NCBI GenBank assembly: GCA_018815145.1
Contig: JAHIYL010000147.1
Span: 1 to 19,494 of the forward strand
Source of the DNA: Nanobdellota archaeon
Lineage (GTDB): Archaea > Nanobdellota > Nanobdellia > Woesearchaeales > GW2011-AR15
Length of the DNA stretch: 19,494 nt
Reading direction: 5' to 3'
A program made the translations under genes and the position numbers. Each line of letters starts with the position of its first letter. The first letter of the stretch is position 1. This document shows positions 13,630 to 19,494 of this stretch, in pieces. The notes beneath the pieces were generated by a model. The model was given only the letters and a program-made list of their open reading frames with translations, made no database searches and was not told the origin of the DNA.

Positions 13630-13713
13630 TCCCGGACGAGGCACTTTAAAATTGTCAACAAAAATTAATTGTGGAGGTAAAGTAGGAGAATTGCATTCTC
13701 TGAAGGAAACAAA

Positions 13714-13818
13714 TTGAAAAGAAGTTCCAGAAGATGGAAAAAAAAGCGTCAGATGCGTTGGAAGTGGCAACGTAAGCGAATGAAGAAAGAAAAAAGAAGA
13801 AGAAAAGCACAGAGATAA
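13714..13818 (+). CDS. Large ribosomal subunit protein eL41
   Basis: The tiny protein is 34 residues from TTG 13714, or 21 from ATG 13753. From the ATG it reads MRWKWQRKRMKKEKRRRKAQ and one more Arg. Residue by residue this follows eL41 (MRAKWRKKRMRRLKRKRRK), with the same spacing of KW, RKRM and the basic helix. eL41 is a single basic helix at the ribosomal subunit interface. The TTG start has AAGGA at 13703-13707 seven bases upstream, whereas the ATG has no ribosome binding site, so I list the longer form. The extra N-terminal residues (KRSSRRWKKKRQ) are also basic. It lies 70 bases after tRNA-Glu and is followed by a T-tract. Confidence 0.75.
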   Translation: MKRSSRRWKKKRQMRWKWQRKRMKKEKRRRKAQR

Positions 13819-13831
13819 ATAATTTCTATAC

Positions 13832-13839
13832 TTTTTTTT
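13832..13839 (+). terminator. T-tract terminator after eL41
   Basis: Eight consecutive Ts, 13 bases after the eL41 stop codon and with no hairpin needed, resemble the usual archaeal intrinsic terminator. The remaining gap to the LSm promoter holds nothing else that I can identify. Confidence 0.45.
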
Positions 13840-13918
13840 GCTTTGAATATCTTTACTCTAAAGATGGGTATATTCTTATAATTTTCCGTCTGTCAATCAT
13901 CAGAAATGTTCAGTAAAG

Positions 13919-13928
13919 TTTATAAATA
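13919..13928 (+). promoter_or_regulatory. TATA box of the LSm/eL37 operon
   Basis: TTTATAAATA about 50 bases before the LSm ATG. It predicts a leader of roughly 25 bases, which contains the GAGGTG ribosome binding site at 13963-13968. Confidence 0.5.
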
Positions 13929-13973
13929 TTCCTTAAATTCTAGAACAAGTATTATGTTTAATGAGGTGTTTTA

Positions 13974-14198
13974 ATGGAAAATGCAAGACCCCTTGATACA
14001 TTGAATGGATCAAGAAATCAAAGAGTTATTGTTGAGTTAAAAAACAAGAGTCAATATATCGGAAAGCTAAAGGCTTTTGATATCCACATAAATATTGTCC
14101 TGGATGATGCTGAAGAAAGACTTGGAAATGAGCCTTCAAGAAAACTTGGAACAGTCTTCATAAGAGGAGATACAATCACACTGATTGCTCTGGAATAA
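13974..14198 (+). CDS. LSm (Sm-like archaeal) RNA-binding protein
   Basis: The 74-residue protein is a single Sm fold. Sm1 motif: QRVIVELKNKSQYIGKLKAF followed by DIHINIVLDDAEE (residues 17-48), with the D-x-H-x-N RNA-contact residues as DIHIN. Sm2 motif: GTVFIRGDTITLIAL at 59-73, including the RGD typical of the family. Such proteins form heptameric rings that bind U-rich RNA. GAGGTG at 13963-13968 sits five bases before the ATG. The next gene, 14 bases on, is eL37, and this pairing is common in archaea. Confidence 0.95.
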   Translation: MENARPLDTLNGSRNQRVIVELKNKSQYIGKLKAFDIHINIVLDDAEERLGNEPSRKLGTVFIRGDTITLIALE

Positions 14199-14212
14199 AA
14201 GCACTGTAAAAA

Positions 14213-14386
14213 ATGAAAGGAACACCTTCAATGGGGAAGAGAAGCAGTGGCAAGACACATATACACTGCAGGAGATGCGGAGAGCATACCTATCACATAA
14301 GGAAAAACAAATGCAGTTCCTGTGGTTTTGGAAAATCCGCAAAAGTCCGATCCTATTCCTGGCAAAAGAACAGAAAAAAAGAGTAG
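14213..14386 (+). CDS. rpl37e: Large ribosomal subunit protein eL37
   Basis: The 57-residue protein has the conserved opening KGTPSMGKRSSGKTHIHCRR and a C2-C2 zinc finger with Cys19, Cys22, Cys34 and Cys37 (CRRCG and CSSCGFG). It ends KVRSYSWQKNRKKE. The family's ending (R-x-Y-x-W) is intact, and the length is normal for archaea. It follows LSm after 14 bases without a clear ribosome binding site of its own, so it may rely on coupling. Beyond its stop lie 47 AT-rich bases before the convergent transglutaminase gene. Confidence 0.93.
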   Translation: MKGTPSMGKRSSGKTHIHCRRCGEHTYHIRKNKCSSCGFGKSAKVRSYSWQKNRKKE

Positions 14387-14433
14387 TTTTTCTTAATTTA
14401 TTTCTTATCTGTTTATTTTCTGAATTATTCTGT

Positions 14434-16458
14434 CTAAACAATATTTTTTTCTAAAAATCTTTCTAATCTTTGGCCCAGCTTATTCAAAAACATCTTGATC
14501 CTTTCAATAGTCGTCGGATTATCCATCAGGATGCTGAATTTTTCTTCTTCTGTGAATGAATTTCCTGAACCGTCAGAGTAGGTTATCAGGATCCTGAATT
14601 CATTTTCAATGTTATAGATCTGACCTCCTTCCAACTCCAGTCTGAATGTCTTTTTTGAATTCAGTTCGTCGAGGAACCAATTATAGAGGTTCTGGTTGAA
14701 TGTAAATTCTATGGTTATGTCTTTGGGTGAAGCAACTGATTCTTTTCCAAGGTCAAAACTTATATCAAAAGGCTCATCATACTTAACTGCATCCGGGTGG
14801 ATTATCTCAGACAAGACCAGCTTTGGCTGATCAATGACTTCTATCTCAAAGATATCAGTATGTGCGATATCATCGCTCCTGATGCTCAGTGAGACCGGTT
14901 TTATGCCAAGGGAGTCAAATGAATACACAAATTCCAGAAGACTGCTCTGGCTGATCAGAAGTGCATCAATGCCTGTGCACTTTTCTTCCAGGCATGCCTG
15001 CAGATCCTTCAGATTCACATTGCCTGTATTCTTTAATATGCATTCAAATCTGATGCTGTTTCCGACCAGAACCTTTTTCTCAAAATCGCACACTACATCA
15101 ATATTCTTTGAATAAACCTTGGTCTCTTCATCTTTCTTCTGGTCATACAACTGCATTATCTTATCGTACGAAAAACCGGCTCCTGTGCTTTTTGCATTGA
15201 AAGAGCCAACAAAGGTGCTGTTGAAAGAGGTAGTGATTGCTGTGGGAAAAGTATAGATATAATCAGGATTAAGGCCATCTGCAACCTTGACAATGAAATA
15301 GAGAGTTTTTTCTTCTTTTGGCCTTAGAAAAATCTGCTTCCTGTCCTGGTTAAGGATGGTTATCTCCCGAGGGTATGTCAGGACTAATTCAGTTGTGATA
15401 TACTGGCTTTTTAGGTTTCTTATATGCACTTCAATCAGATTGTGAGAACCAAACATCACATCTGTATTCAGGAAAGATACTTGTGCATCAATGTTTTCAG
15501 GCAGATGTGCACCTACTTTTTTGACAGACACATCAATCTCCAGTTTCTCTGCAACAAGATCTGTATCATATGATTTCCAGGTAAATTTTGTTGCAGACTT
15601 ATCTGAATCAACAGAATCTTTGAATTTTATATGGCCTGCATCAATGTATCCGAATTCTCCGTATGTCACGTCATACGGCACCCATCCGGTCCCCGGAAAA
15701 TATACTTCTGCCCATCCATGAAGTCCCCAGTCTTCATCAAAAAGGTCTGAATTTGTGTAAGATATCCCTGATACAAATTTTGCAGGGATGCCAAGGCTTC
15801 TGCACATCGCAATGAAGAGATTGGTTATCTCGTCGCAGACGCCCTGCCTGTTGTCCAGGACCCAGCTTGCTTTCTGGCTGGCCTGGGCAGTAAATGTATT
15901 CAGGTCATACTCTATCTCAGAATTTGTCCATTGCGCCAGATTGAAGACAACTGAAAAGAGATCATCTTCTCCTTCTGCAAGAGAGGAAGCAAGCTCAATT
16001 ATGTCCTCGTCAATATCGATTTTCTCTGTTATTTGGAGATATTCTTCCAGCTCAGGCTCTACTTCCGGGATGGGAAAATCTGTCTTCATTGTAACAGGCC
16101 TGTATCTGTTGAATGATTCCACCTCTGCTGACAGCTTATAGTATAGGCTGTCCTCTTCAACGTCATCCCATGAGAATTTATATGAATCACCTGTGAATTC
16201 TGCCGGCGGAAGAGTTGTCACAATCCTGGAATTCTGGCGCCATGTGTCTGCAGGGTAATACATCAATTCTGCAGTGACTTTCTCTACAGCAGATCTCTTT
16301 GATGTCTTTTCCAGCCTGATGATTGAATGCAGATCCACACCCATATCGATGCCGGACACATAGAACAGATCATCGCCAACCTGTGCAAATGCTGCAAATG
16401 ACGCCAATAAAGTGAAGAGAAGATACATCAGCAAAATGGAGAATTTTTTATTCATCAT
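14434..16458 (-). CDS. Secreted transglutaminase-like protein
   Basis: A 674-residue protein with an N-terminal signal peptide (MNKKFSILLMYLLFTLLASF, then AAFAQ as likely cleavage site). A beta-rich region of about 30-130 comes next. Residues about 165-275 form a transglutaminase core with the triad Cys208 (RQGVCDEITN), His247 (LHGWAEVYF) and Asp263 (WVPYDVTYGE). The remainder (about 300-650) appears to be several Ig-like beta domains, for example FECILKNTGNVNLKDLQACL near the middle. There is no clear C-terminal membrane anchor. Archaeal relatives may act as proteases or cross-linkers outside the cell, but the substrate is unknown. Two ATG codons (16458, 16455) serve equally as start. A TATA-like AATATAAAC at 16479-16487 points to a leaderless message. 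Confidence 0.85.
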   Translation of the reverse strand: MMNKKFSILLMYLLFTLLASFAAFAQVGDDLFYVSGIDMGVDLHSIIRLEKTSKRSAVEKVTAELMYYPADTWRQNSRIVTTLPPAEFTGDSYKFSWDDVEEDSLYYKLSAEVESFNRYRPVTMKTDFPIPEVEPELEEYLQITEKIDIDEDIIELASSLAEGEDDLFSVVFNLAQWTNSEIEYDLNTFTAQASQKASWVLDNRQGVCDEITNLFIAMCRSLGIPAKFVSGISYTNSDLFDEDWGLHGWAEVYFPGTGWVPYDVTYGEFGYIDAGHIKFKDSVDSDKSATKFTWKSYDTDLVAEKLEIDVSVKKVGAHLPENIDAQVSFLNTDVMFGSHNLIEVHIRNLKSQYITTELVLTYPREITILNQDRKQIFLRPKEEKTLYFIVKVADGLNPDYIYTFPTAITTSFNSTFVGSFNAKSTGAGFSYDKIMQLYDQKKDEETKVYSKNIDVVCDFEKKVLVGNSIRFECILKNTGNVNLKDLQACLEEKCTGIDALLISQSSLLEFVYSFDSLGIKPVSLSIRSDDIAHTDIFEIEVIDQPKLVLSEIIHPDAVKYDEPFDISFDLGKESVASPKDITIEFTFNQNLYNWFLDELNSKKTFRLELEGGQIYNIENEFRILITYSDGSGNSFTEEEKFSILMDNPTTIERIKMFLNKLGQRLERFLEKNIV

Positions 16459-16478
16459 GAATGTTTTATTTTAATTAG

Positions 16479-16487
16479 TTTATATTG
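16479..16487 (-). promoter_or_regulatory. TATA box of the transglutaminase-like gene
   Basis: On the minus strand, an AATATAAAC-like element centred about 26 bases before ATG 16458, consistent with leaderless transcription. Confidence 0.4.
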
Positions 16488-16520
16488 TTTGCGATAGAAT
16501 AGGGATCAGGAAATGGTAAG

Positions 16521-16528
16521 TTTTTTAT
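16521..16528 (+). promoter_or_regulatory. TATA box of the LOG-family gene pair
   Basis: TTTTTATA about 40 bases before the TTG start at 16566. The predicted message start is near 16550, just before the GAGGTG ribosome binding site at 16553-16558. Confidence 0.4.
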
Positions 16529-16565
16529 ACATCTGACGCGATTGAATCATCAGAGGTGGTATTAT

Positions 16566-17120
16566 TTGAAGTATAAGATTGGTGTGATGGGCTCACATAT
16601 GAAGCCAAAAGAAAAGGATCTTTTAAAAAAATCAAACATGCTGGGAAGGGCGATTGCCAAAAATAAATGCATCCTGATAAACGGAGCAACAACAGGTCTT
16701 CCTGATGCAGCTGCAGAAGGAGCAAAGTCCGAAGGCGGCATGGTGATCGGAGTCAGTCCTGCAAACAGTCTGCAGGATCATGTAAAAAATTATAAGCTGC
16801 CGACAAAGAGCTATGACACCATCATCTACACAGGTTTTGGCTTCAATCTCAGGAATATCATCAATATCAGGACCAGTGATGCGATTATCTTCCTGAGAGG
16901 GTCCATGGGAACCCTGAATGAATTCACAATTGCCTATGAAGACAGGAAAATAATCGGAGTCCTTGAGCATTTTGGCGGTGTATCTGAATTCATCGATGAG
17001 ATTGTTGATATATGCAAAAAGGATACAGGAGCAATCATAATCCATGACACTGATCCTGACAGACTGGTCAGGAAATTGATTGCAGAGATTAAAAAAAAGG
17101 ACAAGAGTAAAAAAAAATGA
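16566..17120 (+). CDS. LOG/SLOG-family nucleotide-binding protein, paralogue 1
   Basis: The 184-residue protein has the Rossmann-like fold of the LOG/TIGR00725-type group: KIGVMGSHM at the N-terminus, INGATTGLPDAAAEGAKSEG then MVIGVSP, and near the centre RGSMGTLNEF in place of the PGGxGTxxE motif. The second Gly of PGG is Ser and the Pro is Arg, so phosphoribosyl chemistry may be altered. The Thr and Glu that close the motif remain. I place the start at TTG 16566 because GAGGTG (16553-16558) is seven bases upstream and the protein then begins with the expected strand; an in-frame TTG at 16542 precedes this site. It overlaps its sister gene by four bases. Confidence 0.75.
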   Translation: MKYKIGVMGSHMKPKEKDLLKKSNMLGRAIAKNKCILINGATTGLPDAAAEGAKSEGGMVIGVSPANSLQDHVKNYKLPTKSYDTIIYTGFGFNLRNIINIRTSDAIIFLRGSMGTLNEFTIAYEDRKIIGVLEHFGGVSEFIDEIVDICKKDTGAIIIHDTDPDRLVRKLIAEIKKKDKSKKK

Positions 17121-17662
17121 AACCAATAGTAGGAGTCTTTGGCTCTGCCGGTCTAATGCAAAACAAGGAACTGATAGCAAAGGCTGAAAAGATCGGAGAG
17201 ACCATTGCCCTGATGAAATGCCGGCTCCTTACAGGAGCAACCACAGGGCTTCCTTTTGATGCTGTAAGAGGAGCAAAAAGAAAAAACGGATTTGTTATCG
17301 GCATTTCTCCTGCGTCGTCAAAATTTGAGCATGTAGAGACCTTTCATAAACCGCTTGAAGACCATGATGTTGTGATATTCACAGGAGCCGGCTTTCAGGG
17401 AAGAGATATCATTAATGTAAAATCATGCGACGCTGCAATCTTCATAAATGGCGGAATCGGAACACTGCATGAATTCACTGTGGCATATACTGATGACAAA
17501 ATAATTGGTGTCCTGGAGGACAGCGGCGGTATAAGTGATAAGATTCATGAGATCATTGAAGTGCTCTACAAAAAGTCCAATTCTGTTGTTGTCTTTGACA
17601 GCGATCCTGAAAAGCTTGTGAAAAAAGTGATCATGGAAATCAGGACTGATACACTGCCTTAG
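17117..17662 (+). CDS. LOG/SLOG-family nucleotide-binding protein, paralogue 2
   Basis: The 181-residue protein aligns end to end with its upstream neighbour: GVFGSAGLM, LTGATTGLPFDAVRGAKRKN, VIGISPASS, TGAGFQGRDIINVKSCDAAI, and NGGIGTLHEFTVAYTDDKII. Its NGGxGTxxE is closer to the canonical PGGxGTxxE than the RGSMGTLNE of paralogue 1. The start ATG overlaps the paralogue 1 stop (ATGA), so the two are co-translated and may form a hetero-oligomer. Family members include cytokinin riboside phosphoribohydrolases and sensor domains binding nucleotide-like ligands. The specific ligand is unknown. The gene ends 70 bases before rtcB in the same direction. Confidence 0.78.
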   Translation: MKPIVGVFGSAGLMQNKELIAKAEKIGETIALMKCRLLTGATTGLPFDAVRGAKRKNGFVIGISPASSKFEHVETFHKPLEDHDVVIFTGAGFQGRDIINVKSCDAAIFINGGIGTLHEFTVAYTDDKIIGVLEDSGGISDKIHEIIEVLYKKSNSVVVFDSDPEKLVKKVIMEIRTDTLP

Positions 17663-17732
17663 ATATTATCTTTATTTTATTAGCACAATGTTTATTAATT
17701 TTCTATCTATCCGGATTATTAGGTGAAATTAT

Positions 17733-19494
17733 ATGGATATGACTATAAACAAAATCAGTGATAATCTCTTTGAAGTACCTAAGTCTGGTGCAATGAACGT
17801 TCCGTTAAGGATATATACTTCTGAAAAGCTGCTTGAGAACCTCAAGGGAGATAAGTCGATACAGCAGGGAATCAATGTTGCCTGCCTGCCGGGAATAGTG
17901 CGAGAATCTATCATGATGCCTGATGCACATCAGGGCTATGGTTTTTCTATAGGCGGAGTTGCTGCTTTTGACCTTGAAAAGGGCATCATCACCCCTGGTG
18001 GGATCGGTTTTGATATAAATTGCTTACCCAAAGGAGCCAAAATCCTGACTGAGCATGGATATAGTCGGCCGATTGAAGTATTTGAAAACGACTTTACTGA
18101 TGTTGAAAATGCAAATTCAGAATACACTTTAAAATCACGGATAGCCAGAAATAACTTAGTTTCTCTTGATTATGCACAAAAATCTTTTTCTTCCAAAGAG
18201 GCAGTCTATTTTATGAAGAAAAATTATTCCGGTTCAATCTACGAGATCAAAACAAGATTAGGCTATTCAATTAAGGTCACTGCAGACCATCCGATTTTGA
18301 CCAAAACAGGGATGATAAATGCTAAGGAACTTACAAAGGGCGCAGAGATTGCTGTATATCCTTTCAAGGGTGTAGAATACGAGCCTTTGAAATCACAGAT
18401 TCTTGTTGAAGATGGAATTTTCTCAACCCAGCAAAAAAATGCTCTCAAAAAAGGTAATTTGCTGCCTTTAAATCTAAACAATCCTAATTTGCCTATTCTT
18501 GTAAAATTATTTGGTTTTTTGCTTGGTGACGGGCTGGTCTATTTTTCAGGAGAAAAAGGTTTTGTCTGTGCATATGGCAGCAAAGAAGACTTGCTCACAA
18601 TCAAAAAAGATTTTATGAAACTTGGGTTTAAAGCCGGTATATACTCAAGAAAAAGGCAGCATTCTGTCCCGACAAGATACGGCCTTGTTGAATTTGAAGC
18701 AGAAAATTCAGAACTGCATGTCTCTTCAAAATCACTTGCAAAATTATTTGCAGAGCTCGGGTTTCCAATAGGCAAAAAAACATCTCAGAAATATGTTGTG
18801 CCGGACTGGATAACAGATGCTCCGTTGTGGGTAAAAAGAGCATTTTTATCAGGTTTTTTTGGAGCTGAACTTTCAAAACCAAGGACTCATACAAAAACAG
18901 GATTCGACTGCCCTACGATCTCAATCAACAAGAGCAGTTTTTTGCTTGACAATGTGCGGGAATTTTCAATACAATTGATGCAGATGCTTGAAGAATTTGG
19001 TATTGAGACACATAGATTGCAGGTGCGAGAAGATTTTATCAATAGAGACGGAAAAACACATAGGCTGAAGATACAGATATCCTCAAAAGAAGAGAATTTA
19101 TTGAATCTCTATGAAAAAATTGGCTTTAGCTATAATAAGAAAAGAGAAAGACTTGCAAATATAGCAGTTCTCTACATAAGAAAGAAAAAATATCTTGCAG
19201 AAAAACGAAAAGAATTGGCTCTAAAAACAAGAGAATACAAGAAAAAAGGGCTCACTCTAAAAGAAGTCCAAAAAATGCTTGTCTCTGACATTGCGAATCA
19301 AAGGTTTATTGAACGGCATTATTATGAGGACGCAAAGCAGAGAATTACATTGGATTTTGTATCTTTCAATGATTTTGTGAAACAGGAATATGAAGGTTTT
19401 GATGCATTCGGCACTTCATTTGACAGGATTGAATCCATTGTTCTGAAAGAATATGATGATTATGTCTATGACTTCAATGTAAAAGACACACATA
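17733..19494 (+). CDS. rtcB: RNA-splicing ligase RtcB precursor with intein (3' end outside window)
   Basis: The first 96 residues are RtcB: KSGAMNVPLRIY near the start, then IMMPDAHQGYGFSIGGVAAF at about 60-79 and TPGGIGFDIN at 87-96. RtcB joins RNA ends with 2',3'-cyclic phosphate and 5'-OH using GTP and Mn2+. In archaea it ligates tRNA exons. GIGFDINC is part of the active site, and the reading continues at Cys97 into an intein that runs to the window edge. No stop occurs in the 587 codons seen. Start ATG 17733 has AGGTG at 17721-17725 seven bases upstream. The remaining RtcB part must lie beyond 19494. The gene follows the LOG pair after 70 bases, with a TATA-like TTTATTAA in the gap. Confidence 0.9.
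   Translation, partial: MDMTINKISDNLFEVPKSGAMNVPLRIYTSEKLLENLKGDKSIQQGINVACLPGIVRESIMMPDAHQGYGFSIGGVAAFDLEKGIITPGGIGFDINCLPKGAKILTEHGYSRPIEVFENDFTDVENANSEYTLKSRIARNNLVSLDYAQKSFSSKEAVYFMKKNYSGSIYEIKTRLGYSIKVTADHPILTKTGMINAKELTKGAEIAVYPFKGVEYEPLKSQILVEDGIFSTQQKNALKKGNLLPLNLNNPNLPILVKLFGFLLGDGLVYFSGEKGFVCAYGSKEDLLTIKKDFMKLGFKAGIYSRKRQHSVPTRYGLVEFEAENSELHVSSKSLAKLFAELGFPIGKKTSQKYVVPDWITDAPLWVKRAFLSGFFGAELSKPRTHTKTGFDCPTISINKSSFLLDNVREFSIQLMQMLEEFGIETHRLQVREDFINRDGKTHRLKIQISSKEENLLNLYEKIGFSYNKKRERLANIAVLYIRKKKYLAEKRKELALKTREYKKKGLTLKEVQKMLVSDIANQRFIERHYYEDAKQRITLDFVSFNDFVKQEYEGFDAFGTSFDRIESIVLKEYDDYVYDFNVKDTH
18021..19494 (+). mobile_element. Intein with LAGLIDADG homing endonuclease, inserted in rtcB (3' end outside window)
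   Basis: The intein begins with Cys1 and the block A sequence CLPKGAKILTEHG directly after GIGFDIN. Block B with the T-x-x-H residues is TADHPIL near 18279. Two LAGLIDADG-type helices follow: LFGFLLGDGL at 18507-18536 and a weaker FLSGFFGAEL near 18842, where the acidic residue is Glu in a diverged context. About 490 intein codons are visible. The end, YDDYVYDFNVKDTH, looks like block F, so the C-terminal His-Asn and the +1 Cys should fall just past the window. Insertion before the metal-binding Cys of RtcB matches the site known from Pyrococcus. Whether the endonuclease is active cannot be judged. Confidence 0.85.

Larger units (their letters stand above)
13389..13643 (+). tRNA. tRNA-Glu (anticodon UUC) with two introns
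   Basis: The split gene folds as a tRNA once two introns are removed. Acceptor stem GCCTTGT (13389-13395) pairs with ACGAGGC (13636-13642), seven pairs with one G:U, followed by discriminator A and no encoded CCA. The D arm (13398-13416, GTGTAGTCCGGTCAATCAT) is the form typical of archaeal tRNA-Glu. Anticodon stem CAGCC (13418-13422) pairs with GGCTG (13474-13478), and the loop is CTTTCG plus A13473 with anticodon TTC at 13425-13427. T stem CCGGG (13483-13487) pairs with CCCGG (13631-13635), and the loop becomes TTCAAAT after splicing. The mature length is 75 nt (13389-13428, 13473-13493, 13630-13643). Splicing would use the archaeal endonuclease EndA and RtcB, whose gene lies at 17733. Confidence 0.88.

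Noticed and set aside
13389..13643. An RNase P RNA-like GAAAGTCC near 13625 within a strongly folded region
   Set aside because: The flanking bases complete the T stem and acceptor stem of a tRNA-Glu exactly, and no other conserved RNase P RNA regions are present.
13413..13661. Minus-strand open frame of 82 codons across the tRNA-Glu gene
   Set aside because: It mirrors the structured tRNA and its introns and has no ribosome binding site or protein-like character.
16542..16565. An extended N-terminus for LOG paralogue 1 starting at TTG 16542
   Set aside because: It would place the GAGGTG ribosome binding site inside the coding region, and the added residues are not part of the family fold.

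Overview
The window is archaeal. It carries an exosome gene cluster (Rrp4, Rrp41, Rrp42) with SBDS, a proteasome alpha subunit, the RNase P protein Pop5 and RNA polymerase subunit K. It also has TFE, an LSm protein next to eL37, a tiny eL41 gene, RtcB, a tRNA interrupted by introns, GAGGTG-type ribosome binding sites, and TATA boxes placed for leaderless transcripts. The DNA is AT-rich and compact, and several proteins are unfamiliar. A DPANN-type archaeon is possible, but I cannot fix the lineage from sequence alone.

Layout. 1-724 (+): the C-terminal end of a second Rrp42-like exosome subunit, then an unrecognised protein whose start appears frameshifted. 743-2253 (-): a Fic protein, then a PIN toxin/AbrB antitoxin pair with a palindromic operator. 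2311-3093 (-): an NAD kinase homologue. 3129-7573 (-): the RNA-processing and proteasome operon, transcribed pop5, psmA, sbds, rrp4, rrp41, rrp42, rpoK. The psmA leader holds a repeated start region and an antisense segment. 7685-9901 (-): a 738-residue protein with an N-terminal winged helix and a C-terminal region that looks like a degenerate polyprenyl-diphosphate synthase. It is divergent from tfe (10074-10577, +). 10710-12044 (-): a phosphomannomutase/phosphoglucomutase. 12099-12569 (-): a coiled-coil/HTH protein. Between it and a HIT-family gene (12871-13299, +) lies an array of four identical-geometry operator-like sites.

13389-13643 (+) is a tRNA-Glu(UUC) with two introns, one at 37/38 and one of about 136 nt in the T loop. 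It is followed by eL41, LSm and eL37. 14434-16458 (-) is a secreted transglutaminase-like protein. 16566-17662 (+) holds two overlapping LOG/SLOG-family paralogues. The window ends inside rtcB, which is interrupted by an intein at its active-site motif.

Much of the window concerns RNA handling: exosome 3'-5' decay, RNase P, SBDS ribosome maturation, LSm, and RtcB, the ligase that joins tRNA exons in archaea. The doubly interrupted tRNA-Glu is a natural substrate for that splicing route. The most novel items are the winged-helix/prenyl-synthase-like fusion, the tRNA with a long T-loop intron, the phased GAGAC-N6-GAKAC array, and the psmA leader.
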